From a bacterium (GTDB taxonomy: Bacteria > Cyanobacteriota > Vampirovibrionia > Gastranaerophilales > Gastranaerophilaceae): a stretch of DNA of 12,531 bases. Of this stretch, positions 7,428-12,531 are shown one piece after another. The notes below the pieces were generated by a model, which worked only from the letters and a program-made list of their open reading frames with translations, had not been told where the DNA came from and made no database searches. The stretch spans positions 1-12,531 of the forward strand of contig JAFXYU010000176.1 of NCBI GenBank assembly GCA_017541565.1, in the 5' to 3' direction. The translations under genes were made by a program, and so were the position numbers. The first letter of the stretch is position 1; each line of letters begins with the position of its first letter.

Positions 7428-8681
7428 TTATAAATCTGCAGGAACTTTCCTTTTCTTCAAAAGTTCCATAATCGGTTCAAGGAAATTTTCCTCTTCTTCA
7501 ACTTCGTTTTTCAGCGCCTGATATGAAATCTCAACAATTTCTCTGCAAATGTCCAGAATCGGTTGTTTCCGTATTTTTGCATCAACAGCATACCTTGCAA
7601 CATTATATCTGAGTTCGTTAATCTCATTATAAGAATATTTTGAAAGCAGATTGTCAACTTCGTTCAATGCCGAATAGTTGTACATAATCCCTTTATATAG
7701 TGCCGGAATTGAATATTGAAGTCCGTTTCCGACACAATCGTGATTTCTTATTTCTATAAAATTTCTCAGACGGACTTCCGGGAAAAACAGATTAGAATGT
7801 AATTTCCAGTCTTCAATGTTTGGTTCAAAACCTTCAAAACCTTTATCCATAAACTGTTTAAACGTCAGTCTTCCGTTAATTTCACAGGTGCGATTTTCAC
7901 GGTTAATGAATATCATAGGTGTTTCTAAAAGAAGGTCAACGTAGTTTTTGAATGTCATTCCGTCTTTCAGTTTTGTTGCAAATCCGCAGCGTTCGTTATC
8001 CGTATTCAGCCAAGCAAGAGCGCGAAAGGATTTGTATCCAGTATCAACTCCGCCCCTTATTTTTGAATTTGCAAACATTGCTGTCATAAAAGGCATCATC
8101 AAATTAGAAATTCTAAACTTCCTCATTGCGTCTTCTTCCGAACTGTAATCTATTCCGACTTGGATTCCCGCTGTTTCCCTCATCATAACATCGGAGAGTA
8201 TTCCCCAGAGGTAGTTTGCCATAACAGCATAACGCTTTTTAGGTAAGAGTCTTATATTCTTGTATGTGGTTTTAGGTGAAACACCTGTGTTAATTAATTC
8301 TATTCCGTATTTTTCAAGAATAGGAAGCAAAATCGAATCAATTTCTTCTATACGTTTTTTTATATCTTTTATGCTCTCTTGGGGTTCAATACTTAATTCC
8401 ATTTGACACCCCGGTTCAAGAGTAATAGTGTCGTGAAGTTTTTTTAGCCCGATAATGTTTGTATCGTCTAAGATATAATCCCAATTGTCAACCTTTGCCA
8501 TATCCCTGAGAACTTCGCAAATCCCCATTTCCGTCCCGTATGGTGCGGTTTCGCCGGTGAGTTTTACAATGGGAATGCGCTCATATTCCATTCCGATTTT
8601 CCGACTTTGTTTGCACCCCAGAATAAACTCTTCAAGTAATTGGTTGTACTCTAAACGTTCTTTTGTTCCGCATTGACTCAC
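7428..8681 (-). CDS. Glutamate--cysteine ligase, GCS2/plant-type family
   Basis: ATP-dependent ligase that forms gamma-glutamylcysteine, the first step of glutathione synthesis; cytoplasmic. The family is the GCS2 group that includes plant GSH1, bacterial short GCLs and EgtA. Visible motifs: IGMEYERIPI (29-38), an acidic metal/Glu-binding strand; TLEPGCQMELS (87-97); RETAGIQVGIDYSSEEDAMR (168-187), close to the plant 'VQVNLDFSSEADM' region; and WLNTDNERCGF (224-234), matching plant 'WQDTDNDRTG'. It is 417 aa, typical for bacterial members. The start is GTG at 8681 with an AGGAG 8 nt upstream; the ATG at 8673 is out of frame. No glutathione synthetase (gshB) is adjacent. It could instead serve gamma-glutamylcysteine or ergothioneine-type chemistry (EgtA), which sequence alone does not settle. 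Confidence 0.87.
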   Translation of the reverse strand: MSQCGTKERLEYNQLLEEFILGCKQSRKIGMEYERIPIVKLTGETAPYGTEMGICEVLRDMAKVDNWDYILDDTNIIGLKKLHDTITLEPGCQMELSIEPQESIKDIKKRIEEIDSILLPILEKYGIELINTGVSPKTTYKNIRLLPKKRYAVMANYLWGILSDVMMRETAGIQVGIDYSSEEDAMRKFRISNLMMPFMTAMFANSKIRGGVDTGYKSFRALAWLNTDNERCGFATKLKDGMTFKNYVDLLLETPMIFINRENRTCEINGRLTFKQFMDKGFEGFEPNIEDWKLHSNLFFPEVRLRNFIEIRNHDCVGNGLQYSIPALYKGIMYNYSALNEVDNLLSKYSYNEINELRYNVARYAVDAKIRKQPILDICREIVEISYQALKNEVEEEENFLEPIMELLKKRKVPADL

Positions 8682-8689
8682 GACGATTT

Positions 8690-8694
8690 CTCCT
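8690..8694 (-). promoter_or_regulatory. Ribosome-binding site for the GTG start of the Glu-Cys ligase
   Basis: On the minus strand AAAGGAGA, with core AGGAG at 8690-8694, precedes the GTG at 8681 by 8 nt. This selects GTG as the start codon. Confidence 0.75.
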
Positions 8695-8700
8695 TTCTTA

Positions 8701-8706
8701 ATTATA
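8701..8706 (-). promoter_or_regulatory. -10 promoter element for the Glu-Cys ligase gene
   Basis: A perfect TATAAT on the minus strand (context TTATTGTATAATTAA). Transcription would start near 8694, giving a very short leader that still includes the Shine-Dalgarno. The best -35 candidate, TTACAA 17 bp upstream, matches only 3 of 6. The same 15-base string surrounds the -10 of the flavodiiron gene (12121-12126). Confidence 0.6.
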
Positions 8707-8774
8707 CAATAATCTTTTTTGTTTTGTAATTATTTAATTTACCCGCTCAAAAAGTTTAAACATTTACCTGTTTG

Positions 8775-8780
8775 TACTAT
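8775..8780 (+). promoter_or_regulatory. Candidate -10 element for rsmA giving a near-leaderless mRNA
   Basis: TACTAT at 8775-8780 is a plausible -10 (4 of 6, with the key TA and final T). Transcription would begin around 8786-8788, only 3-5 nt before the first ATG. There is no purine-rich Shine-Dalgarno before the ATG (the sequence is TATCATAAATACC). The -35 region is poor. Other AT-rich -10 options upstream (for example around 8727-8735) cannot be excluded. Confidence 0.4.
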
Positions 8781-8790
8781 CATAAATACC

Positions 8791-9642
8791 ATGATGGACT
8801 ATTTACAAAGAGCAAGGTTTTTCAAAACAAAAAAACGCCTCGGACAGAATTTTTTAATAAACGGTGAAGTCATTGCGGATATCATTGATTATGCAAATAT
8901 TACAAAAGAGGACACCATACTTGAAATCGGTCCGGGAGTCGGATTTGTAACGGAGCAGTTAGTAAAAAAAGCAAAAAAAGTTATTGCGGTCGAGTTGGAT
9001 GAAGAAGCAATTAAAGAACTTGAAAAACTCGGTGCGGATAATTTGCAAATTGTTCACAATGATATTTTAAAAACTGATTTGTCTGCTTTAACAGAAGACA
9101 AAGTTAAGGTGGTTGCAAATATTCCTTATTATATTACTTCTCCTATTATCGCACATCTTTTAGGCGAGATTGATGACTTAAACAATAAAAACCGTTCAAA
9201 AATTGTTGATATTATTCTTATGGTGCAAGAAGAGGTCGCAAGAAGAATTGTTGCAACAGAAAAAAGTTCTGCTAAACAATACGGACTTTTGACAATTCTT
9301 TCTCAATTCTGGGCAGACTGTTCTATTATTCGGACGGTCGGACGCCGTTCTTTTTACCCTGCACCCAAAGTTAATTCGGCATTGGTTTATATGAAAGTTA
9401 AAGAAATGCCGAAACTAAAATTGAATGATTACTCTCATTTCAGAAAAACGGTAAAATCAGCATTTGCCCAACGAAGAAAGACGCTAAAGAACTGCCTTGT
9501 AAACAGCGGATTTGATAAAGAAACCGTATCAAAAGTAATCCTGGAAATGGGCTTGGACGAAAATATCAGAGGAGAGAAACTCTCGATAGAACAGTTTGGA
9601 GAACTTTCGGAAAAACTTTTATCTCAAAAAACAGGAAATTAA
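8791..9642 (+). CDS. rsmA: 16S rRNA (adenine-N6,N6)-dimethyltransferase RsmA/KsgA
   Basis: SAM-dependent enzyme that dimethylates two adjacent adenines in the 3'-terminal hairpin of 16S rRNA (A1518/A1519 in E. coli) during 30S maturation. From the ATG at 8791 it is 283 aa; a second ATG follows immediately at 8794. Motifs: KKRLGQNFL (14-22); motif I EIGPGVGFVT (45-54); VELDEEA (67-73) with the ribose-binding acid; catalytic motif NIPYYITSPI (110-119); FYPAPKVNSAL (187-197); FAQRRKTL (224-231). An upstream TTG at 8719 would add 24 residues unlike the family, so it is rejected. No Shine-Dalgarno precedes the start. It is transcribed divergently from the glutamate-cysteine ligase gene and appears to be a single-gene unit. 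Confidence 0.95.
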   Translation: MMDYLQRARFFKTKKRLGQNFLINGEVIADIIDYANITKEDTILEIGPGVGFVTEQLVKKAKKVIAVELDEEAIKELEKLGADNLQIVHNDILKTDLSALTEDKVKVVANIPYYITSPIIAHLLGEIDDLNNKNRSKIVDIILMVQEEVARRIVATEKSSAKQYGLLTILSQFWADCSIIRTVGRRSFYPAPKVNSALVYMKVKEMPKLKLNDYSHFRKTVKSAFAQRRKTLKNCLVNSGFDKETVSKVILEMGLDENIRGEKLSIEQFGELSEKLLSQKTGN

Positions 9643-9692
9643 ATGTAACGAAAAATTGTAACAAATTATTTTTATTTGTGTTACATTTTTTT
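9641..9692 (+). promoter_or_regulatory. TGTAAC repeats and weak hairpin between rsmA and the Nudix regulator
   Basis: TGTAAC occurs at 9644-9649 and 9657-9662, and its reverse complement GTTACA at 9680-9685. AAATGTAAC (9641-9649) pairs exactly with GTTACATTT (9680-9688). Alternatively 9657-9666 pairs with 9674-9685, with a 2-nt bulge, directly before a T7 tract (9686-9692), which could act as a weak terminator for rsmA. The right arm overlaps the predicted -35 of the next gene, so an operator, possibly for autoregulation, is an equally good reading. Confidence 0.5.
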
Positions 9693-9703
9693 ATCTTTAT
9701 AAT
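9676..9703 (+). promoter_or_regulatory. Promoter for the NrtR-like gene and secG
   Basis: A perfect -10 TATAAT lies at 9698-9703, with a weak -35 TTGTGT at 9676-9681 (3 of 6) and a 16-bp spacer. Transcription would start near 9710, leaving a leader of about 45 nt that ends in a strong GAGGTG ribosome-binding site 5 nt before the ATG. Confidence 0.65.
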
Positions 9704-9754
9704 AGAATTTTATTAGAATACAGATAGAAATAAACACTTACCCAGAGGTGATAA

Positions 9755-10435
9755 ATGTTTAACGAAGTAAAGACACACGAAATAACAGTAGACATCGTTA
9801 TTTTGACGATTAAAGAAGATGCCCTTCAGGTACTTTTAGTAAAGAGAGACAACGAACCTTTTAAAGACAAATGGGCAATCCCAGGCGGATATGTCAGAAT
9901 GTCTGAAAACCTTGATGAAGCAGCAATTCGTGTCTTGAAAGAAAAAACTAACGTTGAAAATATTTATCTTGAACAATTGTACACCTTTGGTGATCCTCTC
10001 CGTCACCCTGTTTCAAGGGTTATTACCTGTGCATACTTTGCACTCGTAAGAGCGGAAGATATTCAGGTAGAAACCTCTGAAGAACTCGCTTGGCATAAAG
10101 TCTTTGACCTTCCGCCGCTTGCATTCGACCACAAGGAAATTATCGAATACTCCCTAAAACGTACACGCGAGCGTTTGGAAATGTGTCCCGTTGCATATCA
10201 GTTACTTAACCAAAAGTTCACCCTGACAGAAATGCAAAAAGCATACGAAATGATTATGGAGAAGAAACTGGATAAGAGAAATTTCAGAAAGAAAGTTATT
10301 ACAACAGACGGTTTGAGAGAACTCAACGAATTTTCAAAATCTTCCTCAAAACGTCCTGCAAGATTGTACACGTTTGATAATATTAAACTCAATTCAAAAC
10401 GTGCACACTTCATTAAAAAGGAGACAAAATGCTAA
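9755..10435 (+). CDS. NrtR-like Nudix-domain transcriptional regulator
   Basis: An N-terminal Nudix domain (about 8-140) is joined to a C-terminal winged helix-turn-helix (about 145-210), the architecture of NrtR, the ADP-ribose-sensing regulator of NAD metabolism. Family signatures: WAIPGGYV (40-47), YLEQLYTFGDP (71-81), FTLTEMQKAYE (155-165), LDKRNFRKK (172-180), RPARLYTF (200-207). The Nudix box is degraded. Gly45 and Glu51 are kept, but the REUxEExGU part reads R59-V-L-K-E63-K-T-N-V, so two of its acidic positions are Val60 and Lys64 and the Gly is Asn66. Hydrolase activity is therefore doubtful, and a ligand-sensing role is likelier. It overlaps secG by 7 bp. No NAD biosynthesis gene is nearby, so its regulon is unknown. 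Family confidence is high; assignment as NrtR proper is moderate. Confidence 0.85.
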   Translation: MFNEVKTHEITVDIVILTIKEDALQVLLVKRDNEPFKDKWAIPGGYVRMSENLDEAAIRVLKEKTNVENIYLEQLYTFGDPLRHPVSRVITCAYFALVRAEDIQVETSEELAWHKVFDLPPLAFDHKEIIEYSLKRTRERLEMCPVAYQLLNQKFTLTEMQKAYEMIMEKKLDKRNFRKKVITTDGLRELNEFSKSSSKRPARLYTFDNIKLNSKRAHFIKKETKC

Positions 10436-10653
10436 AATTTTTATGGATATTAATGGTACTCTCAGCACTGCTGTTAATTGTTTTAATCCTTATGCATTCG
10501 CCTAAAGGTGACGGAATCGCAGGGATAGGAAGTGCCGCACAGATGTTTTCATCACAAAAAAGCGCGGAAAAAGGATTGAATAAACTAACAGGAATTGTTG
10601 CTCTTGTATTTGTAGTATGCGTATTCATCCTTGGTTTTGGAATCGTACACTAA
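10429..10653 (+). CDS. secG: Protein-export membrane protein SecG
   Basis: Small non-essential subunit of the SecYEG translocon in the inner membrane that assists SecA-driven protein export. It is 74 aa with two hydrophobic helices (about 3-22 and 54-72) joined by a glycine-rich loop, the standard SecG topology. The loop HSPKGDGIAGIGSAAQMFSS and SAEKGLNKLTGI closely resembles cyanobacterial SecG, as far as I recall those sequences. The ATG has a good AAGGAG Shine-Dalgarno embedded in the end of the Nudix regulator gene, overlapping it by 7 bp, so the two are probably cotranscribed. Transcription ends at the strong hairpin starting 9 bp after the stop. Confidence 0.93.
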   Translation: MLKFLWILMVLSALLLIVLILMHSPKGDGIAGIGSAAQMFSSQKSAEKGLNKLTGIVALVFVVCVFILGFGIVH

Positions 10654-10662
10654 GATTTTAAA

Positions 10663-10705
10663 AATAAAAAAGGGGCGGAATCGAAGATTCCGCCCCTTTT
10701 TTATT
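10663..10705. terminator. Strong bidirectional intrinsic terminator
   Basis: A perfect 20-bp stem (10663-10682 with 10686-10705) closed by a GAA triloop. The core GGGGCGGAATC / GATTCCGCCCC is flanked by an A6 run on the left and a T6 run on the right, so a U tract follows the GC core on both strands. It sits between the convergent secG (+) and rubredoxin (-) genes and should terminate both. Its edge is 3 bp from the rubredoxin stop. Confidence 0.95.
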
Positions 10706-10708
10706 ATG

Positions 10709-10867
10709 TTATTGAACTTCAAACATATCTTTACCTACCGAACAAAGCGGACAAGCCCAATCTTCCGGTAAATCTTCAAATGCCGTTCCTGCAGGGATAC
10801 CGTTATCAGGGTCGCCCACAGCCGGATCGTAAACATAACCGCATACAGTACATACAAATTTTTGCAT
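10709..10867 (-). CDS. Rubredoxin
   Basis: Small one-iron electron carrier. It is 52 aa, typical rubredoxin length, starting [20 protein letters not shown]. The four iron-ligand cysteines are C6 and C9 (CTVCG) and C39 and C42 (CPLC), with the usual [21 protein letters not shown] core between them. The ATG at 10865-10867 has a perfect AGGAGG ribosome-binding site. It lies 18 bp downstream of the flavodiiron protein gene on the same strand, so it is the likely electron donor to that enzyme. Together they would reduce O2 to water (or NO to N2O) in an anaerobe. The NADH:rubredoxin reductase that would complete the chain is not in the window. Confidence 0.97.
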   Translation of the reverse strand: MQKFVCTVCGYVYDPAVGDPDNGIPAGTAFEDLPEDWACPLCSVGKDMFEVQ

Positions 10868-10885
10868 AATTTCCTCCTTTAGTTT

Positions 10886-12091
10886 TTAATTTTTCAAACT
10901 TTCGGCAATTTTATCTGCAACACACTTTAGTTCCGAAAGTTGTTCTTCTTTTAATGCAGATTTTATACATATTGAGTCATCAATAATTTCAGTGTTTTTC
11001 CAAGATTCAATCAATGTCTTCATTTGCCCCCCGCATGCCGGTGCCCAAGAACCGTTTTGCATCAGAACGATTTTTTTATTTTGTACATTGTGAGCGCTTA
11101 ATGCGTTAAGTAAATTTTCCATTGATTCAAAGATACCCATATTGTATGTTGTTGTTGCAAAAACAATATGCGAATATCTGAAAACATCGGACAAGATATA
11201 AGAATAATGCGTTTGAGAAACGTCATACATTTTTATATTTTTTATTCCTCTCTCAGCCAAAAGTCCTGCCAAAATGTTCACCGCATTTTCCGTTCCTCCG
11301 TATACGGAAGTATATGGAATAAGTACGGATTTTTCCTCTGCCTCGTATTTTGACCATATATCATATTTTTCAATAAACAATTTGATATTATCTTTTATAA
11401 TTAAACCGTGAAGAGGGTAAATTACTTTTATATCAAGTGCGGCTGCTTTTTTCAGAAGCATTTGAACCTGAGCACCATATTTCCCGACAATATTTGTATA
11501 ATACCTTCTGGCTTCATCCAAATAATCATGTTCCCAATTAACCTCTGAGTCGAGGAGGTTTCCGTTTACAGCACCGAATGCACCGAAAGCATCCGCAGAA
11601 AATAAAGCCTTATCTGTTTTGTCATAACTAACCATAACCTCAGGCCAATGCACCATCGGAGCCGTAATAAATGAAAATTCGTGTTTACCGATATTCAGCG
11701 TATCGCCATCTTTTACTTGAATAACTCTGGAATCAATATCAAAATTGAAAAACTGCTTAATCATACTTAATGATTTTGCTGTACATACAATTTTTGCCTC
11801 AGGGAATTTCTTTGAAATATTCTCCAAAACCGCACAATGGTCAGGTTCCATGTGGTGAATAAAGATATAATCCAGATTTTGCCCGTCAAGAACTGCGGTA
11901 ACATTTTCAAAAAACTGTTCCGAACAAGCCTTATCAACCGTATCAAATAAAACAGTTTTTTCATCTTTTAACAAAAACGAATTATAAGAAATTCCGTTCG
12001 GAATCGGATATGCACTTTCAAAAAGCGAAAGCCTTCTGTCCGAGCATCCTATATAAAATAAATCATCCGTAATTTTTCTTGTGTTATACAT
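10886..12091 (-). CDS. Flavodiiron protein (FprA/A-type, O2 or NO reductase)
   Basis: Cytoplasmic enzyme with an N-terminal metallo-beta-lactamase-like diiron domain (about 1-250) and a C-terminal FMN-binding flavodoxin domain (about 254-400). It reduces O2 to water or NO to N2O with electrons from rubredoxin. All predicted iron ligands are present: H80-x-E82-x-D84-H85 (HMEPDH), H148 (VHWPE), D167 (SADAFG) and H228 (PLHG). The FMN phosphate loop is YTSVYGGTENAV (260-271). At 401 aa it is the two-domain class A form; it lacks the flavin-reductase extension of cyanobacterial Flv proteins and the rubredoxin extension of NorV. The ATG has an AAGGAGAG Shine-Dalgarno. It is cotranscribed with rubredoxin and divergent from typA. 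Whether O2 or NO is the main substrate cannot be told from sequence. Confidence 0.95.
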   Translation of the reverse strand: MYNTRKITDDLFYIGCSDRRLSLFESAYPIPNGISYNSFLLKDEKTVLFDTVDKACSEQFFENVTAVLDGQNLDYIFIHHMEPDHCAVLENISKKFPEAKIVCTAKSLSMIKQFFNFDIDSRVIQVKDGDTLNIGKHEFSFITAPMVHWPEVMVSYDKTDKALFSADAFGAFGAVNGNLLDSEVNWEHDYLDEARRYYTNIVGKYGAQVQMLLKKAAALDIKVIYPLHGLIIKDNIKLFIEKYDIWSKYEAEEKSVLIPYTSVYGGTENAVNILAGLLAERGIKNIKMYDVSQTHYSYILSDVFRYSHIVFATTTYNMGIFESMENLLNALSAHNVQNKKIVLMQNGSWAPACGGQMKTLIESWKNTEIIDDSICIKSALKEEQLSELKCVADKIAESLKN

Positions 12092-12120
12092 AAACTCTCC
12101 TTAAACAAACTCTGATTTTA

Positions 12121-12126
12121 ATTATA
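12121..12126 (-). promoter_or_regulatory. -10 promoter element for the flavodiiron-rubredoxin operon
   Basis: A perfect TATAAT on the minus strand (context TTATTGTATAATTAA), about 29 nt before the flavodiiron ATG, giving a leader of roughly 23 nt that includes the Shine-Dalgarno. The -35 region (12144-12149) is poor and falls within the palindrome at 12142-12160. Confidence 0.6.
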
Positions 12127-12141
12127 CAATAAATATTTTCC

Positions 12142-12160
12142 AAAACATCCCTTGTGTTTT
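12142..12160. promoter_or_regulatory. Palindrome AAAACA-N7-TGTTTT between divergent promoters
   Basis: A perfect 6-bp inverted repeat (12142-12147 and 12155-12160) with a 7-bp spacer lies between the flavodiiron and typA genes. It covers the -35 position of the predicted flavodiiron promoter and overlaps the predicted -35 of typA. It is a candidate operator for one or both genes, though a 6-bp repeat in AT-rich DNA can arise by chance. Confidence 0.35.
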
Positions 12161-12179
12161 AATCTTTAAGGACTACAAT
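12152..12179 (+). promoter_or_regulatory. Probable promoter for typA
   Basis: -35 TTGTGT (12152-12157, 3 of 6) and -10 TACAAT (12174-12179, 5 of 6) with a 16-bp spacer. Transcription would begin near 12186 with a leader of about 39 nt containing AGGG (12212-12215), 9 nt before the ATG. The same weak TTGTGT/16-bp arrangement precedes the NrtR-like gene. Confidence 0.5.
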
Positions 12180-12224
12180 ATAAGTGTAAGATTGACACTA
12201 GATAAAACCACAGGGATTATTAAA

Positions 12225-12531
12225 ATGGCTAAAAATATAAGAAATATAGCAATAATAGCGCACGTTGACCATGGTAAAACAACACTTGTTGATTGTATGC
12301 TCAAGCAGAGCGGTGTATTCAGAGAAGGTCAACAGGTTCAGGAAAGAGTTTTGGACAGCAACGATTTGGAAAGAGAAAGAGGAATTACAATCCTTTCCAA
12401 GAACATTTCAATTGATTACAAAGGTACAAAAATTAACGTTGTTGATACTCCCGGGCACGCTGATTTTGGCGGAGAAGTTGAACGTGTATTAGGTATGGTG
12501 GATGGTGCATTGCTAATCGTCGATGCAGCAG
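12225..12531 (+). CDS. typA: Translational GTPase TypA/BipA (5' part)
   Basis: Ribosome-binding GTPase of the EF-G/LepA superfamily involved in ribosome assembly and stress or low-temperature adaptation. Only the first 102 codons (of about 600 in the family) are inside the window; the gene runs off the right edge. G1 is AHVDHGKTT (12-20), the TypA-type switch region has [13 protein letters not shown] (43-55), and G3 is [18 protein letters not shown] (72-89). The [14 protein letters not shown] string separates TypA from LepA and EF-G. The ATG has a modest AGGG ribosome-binding site. It is divergent from the flavodiiron operon with 133 bp between the starts. Confidence 0.95.
   Translation, partial: MAKNIRNIAIIAHVDHGKTTLVDCMLKQSGVFREGQQVQERVLDSNDLERERGITILSKNISIDYKGTKINVVDTPGHADFGGEVERVLGMVDGALLIVDAA

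Noticed and set aside
7261..7521. Plus-strand frame spanning the nusB/Glu-Cys ligase spacer
   Set aside because: It runs antisense into the end of the ligase gene, has low-complexity Ser/Phe-rich sequence and no family match, as expected of an antisense shadow.
8719..8790. N-terminal extension of rsmA from a TTG at 8719
   Set aside because: The 24 added residues do not resemble the family, which normally begins just before KKRLGQNFL, and they overlap the divergent promoter region.
12118..12132. PerR-like box at the flavodiiron promoter
   Set aside because: TTAATTATACAATAA matches only about 8 of 14 informative positions of the PerR consensus TTATAATNATTATAA, and most matches are just TTA/TAA ends.
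12152..12170. Rex-type operator (TTGTGAA-N4-TTCACAA) beside TTGTGTTTTAA
   Set aside because: Only the left TTGTG is present; there is no CACAA partner at the right distance.
12192..12197. Perfect TTGACA as a -35 box for typA
   Set aside because: A -10 at 16-19 bp downstream would overlap the bases just before the ATG at 12225 and start transcription inside the gene; TACAAT at 12174-12179 fits better.
1..12531. Mobile elements, CRISPR arrays, tRNA/rRNA genes, toxin-antitoxin or defence systems
   Set aside because: No transposase, spaced direct-repeat array, tRNA-like fold or recognisable defence gene was found; nearly all coding DNA is assigned to core families.

Overview
This 12.5-kb window is AT-rich and gene-dense. 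It looks like core-genome DNA from an anaerobic or microaerobic, non-photosynthetic relative of the Cyanobacteria (Melainabacteria/Vampirovibrionia type). That placement is an inference from protein features. NusB has the long cyanobacterial-like layout beginning MQARRAARELAL, about 219 aa rather than the usual ~140. SecG carries the cyanobacterial-like HSPKGDG and SSQKSAE segments. An NrtR-type Nudix regulator is present. The O2-handling pair is a two-domain flavodiiron protein plus rubredoxin, as in anaerobes. No photosynthesis genes, rRNA, tRNA, IS elements, CRISPR arrays or phage genes were seen.

Layout. 10-1458 (+): PLP-dependent Orn/Lys/Arg decarboxylase. 1459-1637: non-coding and very AT-rich, with interlocking inverted repeats. 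1638-1886 (+): small unrecognised coiled-coil ORF. 1937-5701 (+): tight operon murB-ddl-ftsQ-hemW, with overlapping or touching genes, joining peptidoglycan precursor synthesis, division and a heme-chaperone radical-SAM protein. 5703-8681 (-): glutamate-cysteine ligase, then nusB-ftsY, with ftsY ending 1 bp from hemW tail to tail. 8791-9642 (+): rsmA/ksgA, apparently with no Shine-Dalgarno. 9755-10653 (+): NrtR-like regulator overlapping secG. 10663-10705: strong bidirectional terminator. 10709-12091 (-): flavodiiron protein then rubredoxin. 12225 to the window end (+): 5' part of typA/bipA.

How the genes work together. Most are housekeeping: cell wall and division (murB, ddl, ftsQ), membrane targeting and secretion (ftsY, secG), RNA and ribosome functions (nusB, rsmA, typA). 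Two stretches are redox-related: the glutamate-cysteine ligase, and the flavodiiron/rubredoxin pair, in which rubredoxin would pass electrons to the diiron enzyme to reduce O2 or NO. Predicted promoters share good -10 boxes and poor -35 boxes.

I found no clearly new multi-gene system. The items most worth checking are regulatory: repeats upstream of the NrtR-like gene, whose Nudix box is degraded; the probable leaderless start of rsmA; a palindrome between the divergent flavodiiron and typA promoters; and the structured region before the small ORF.
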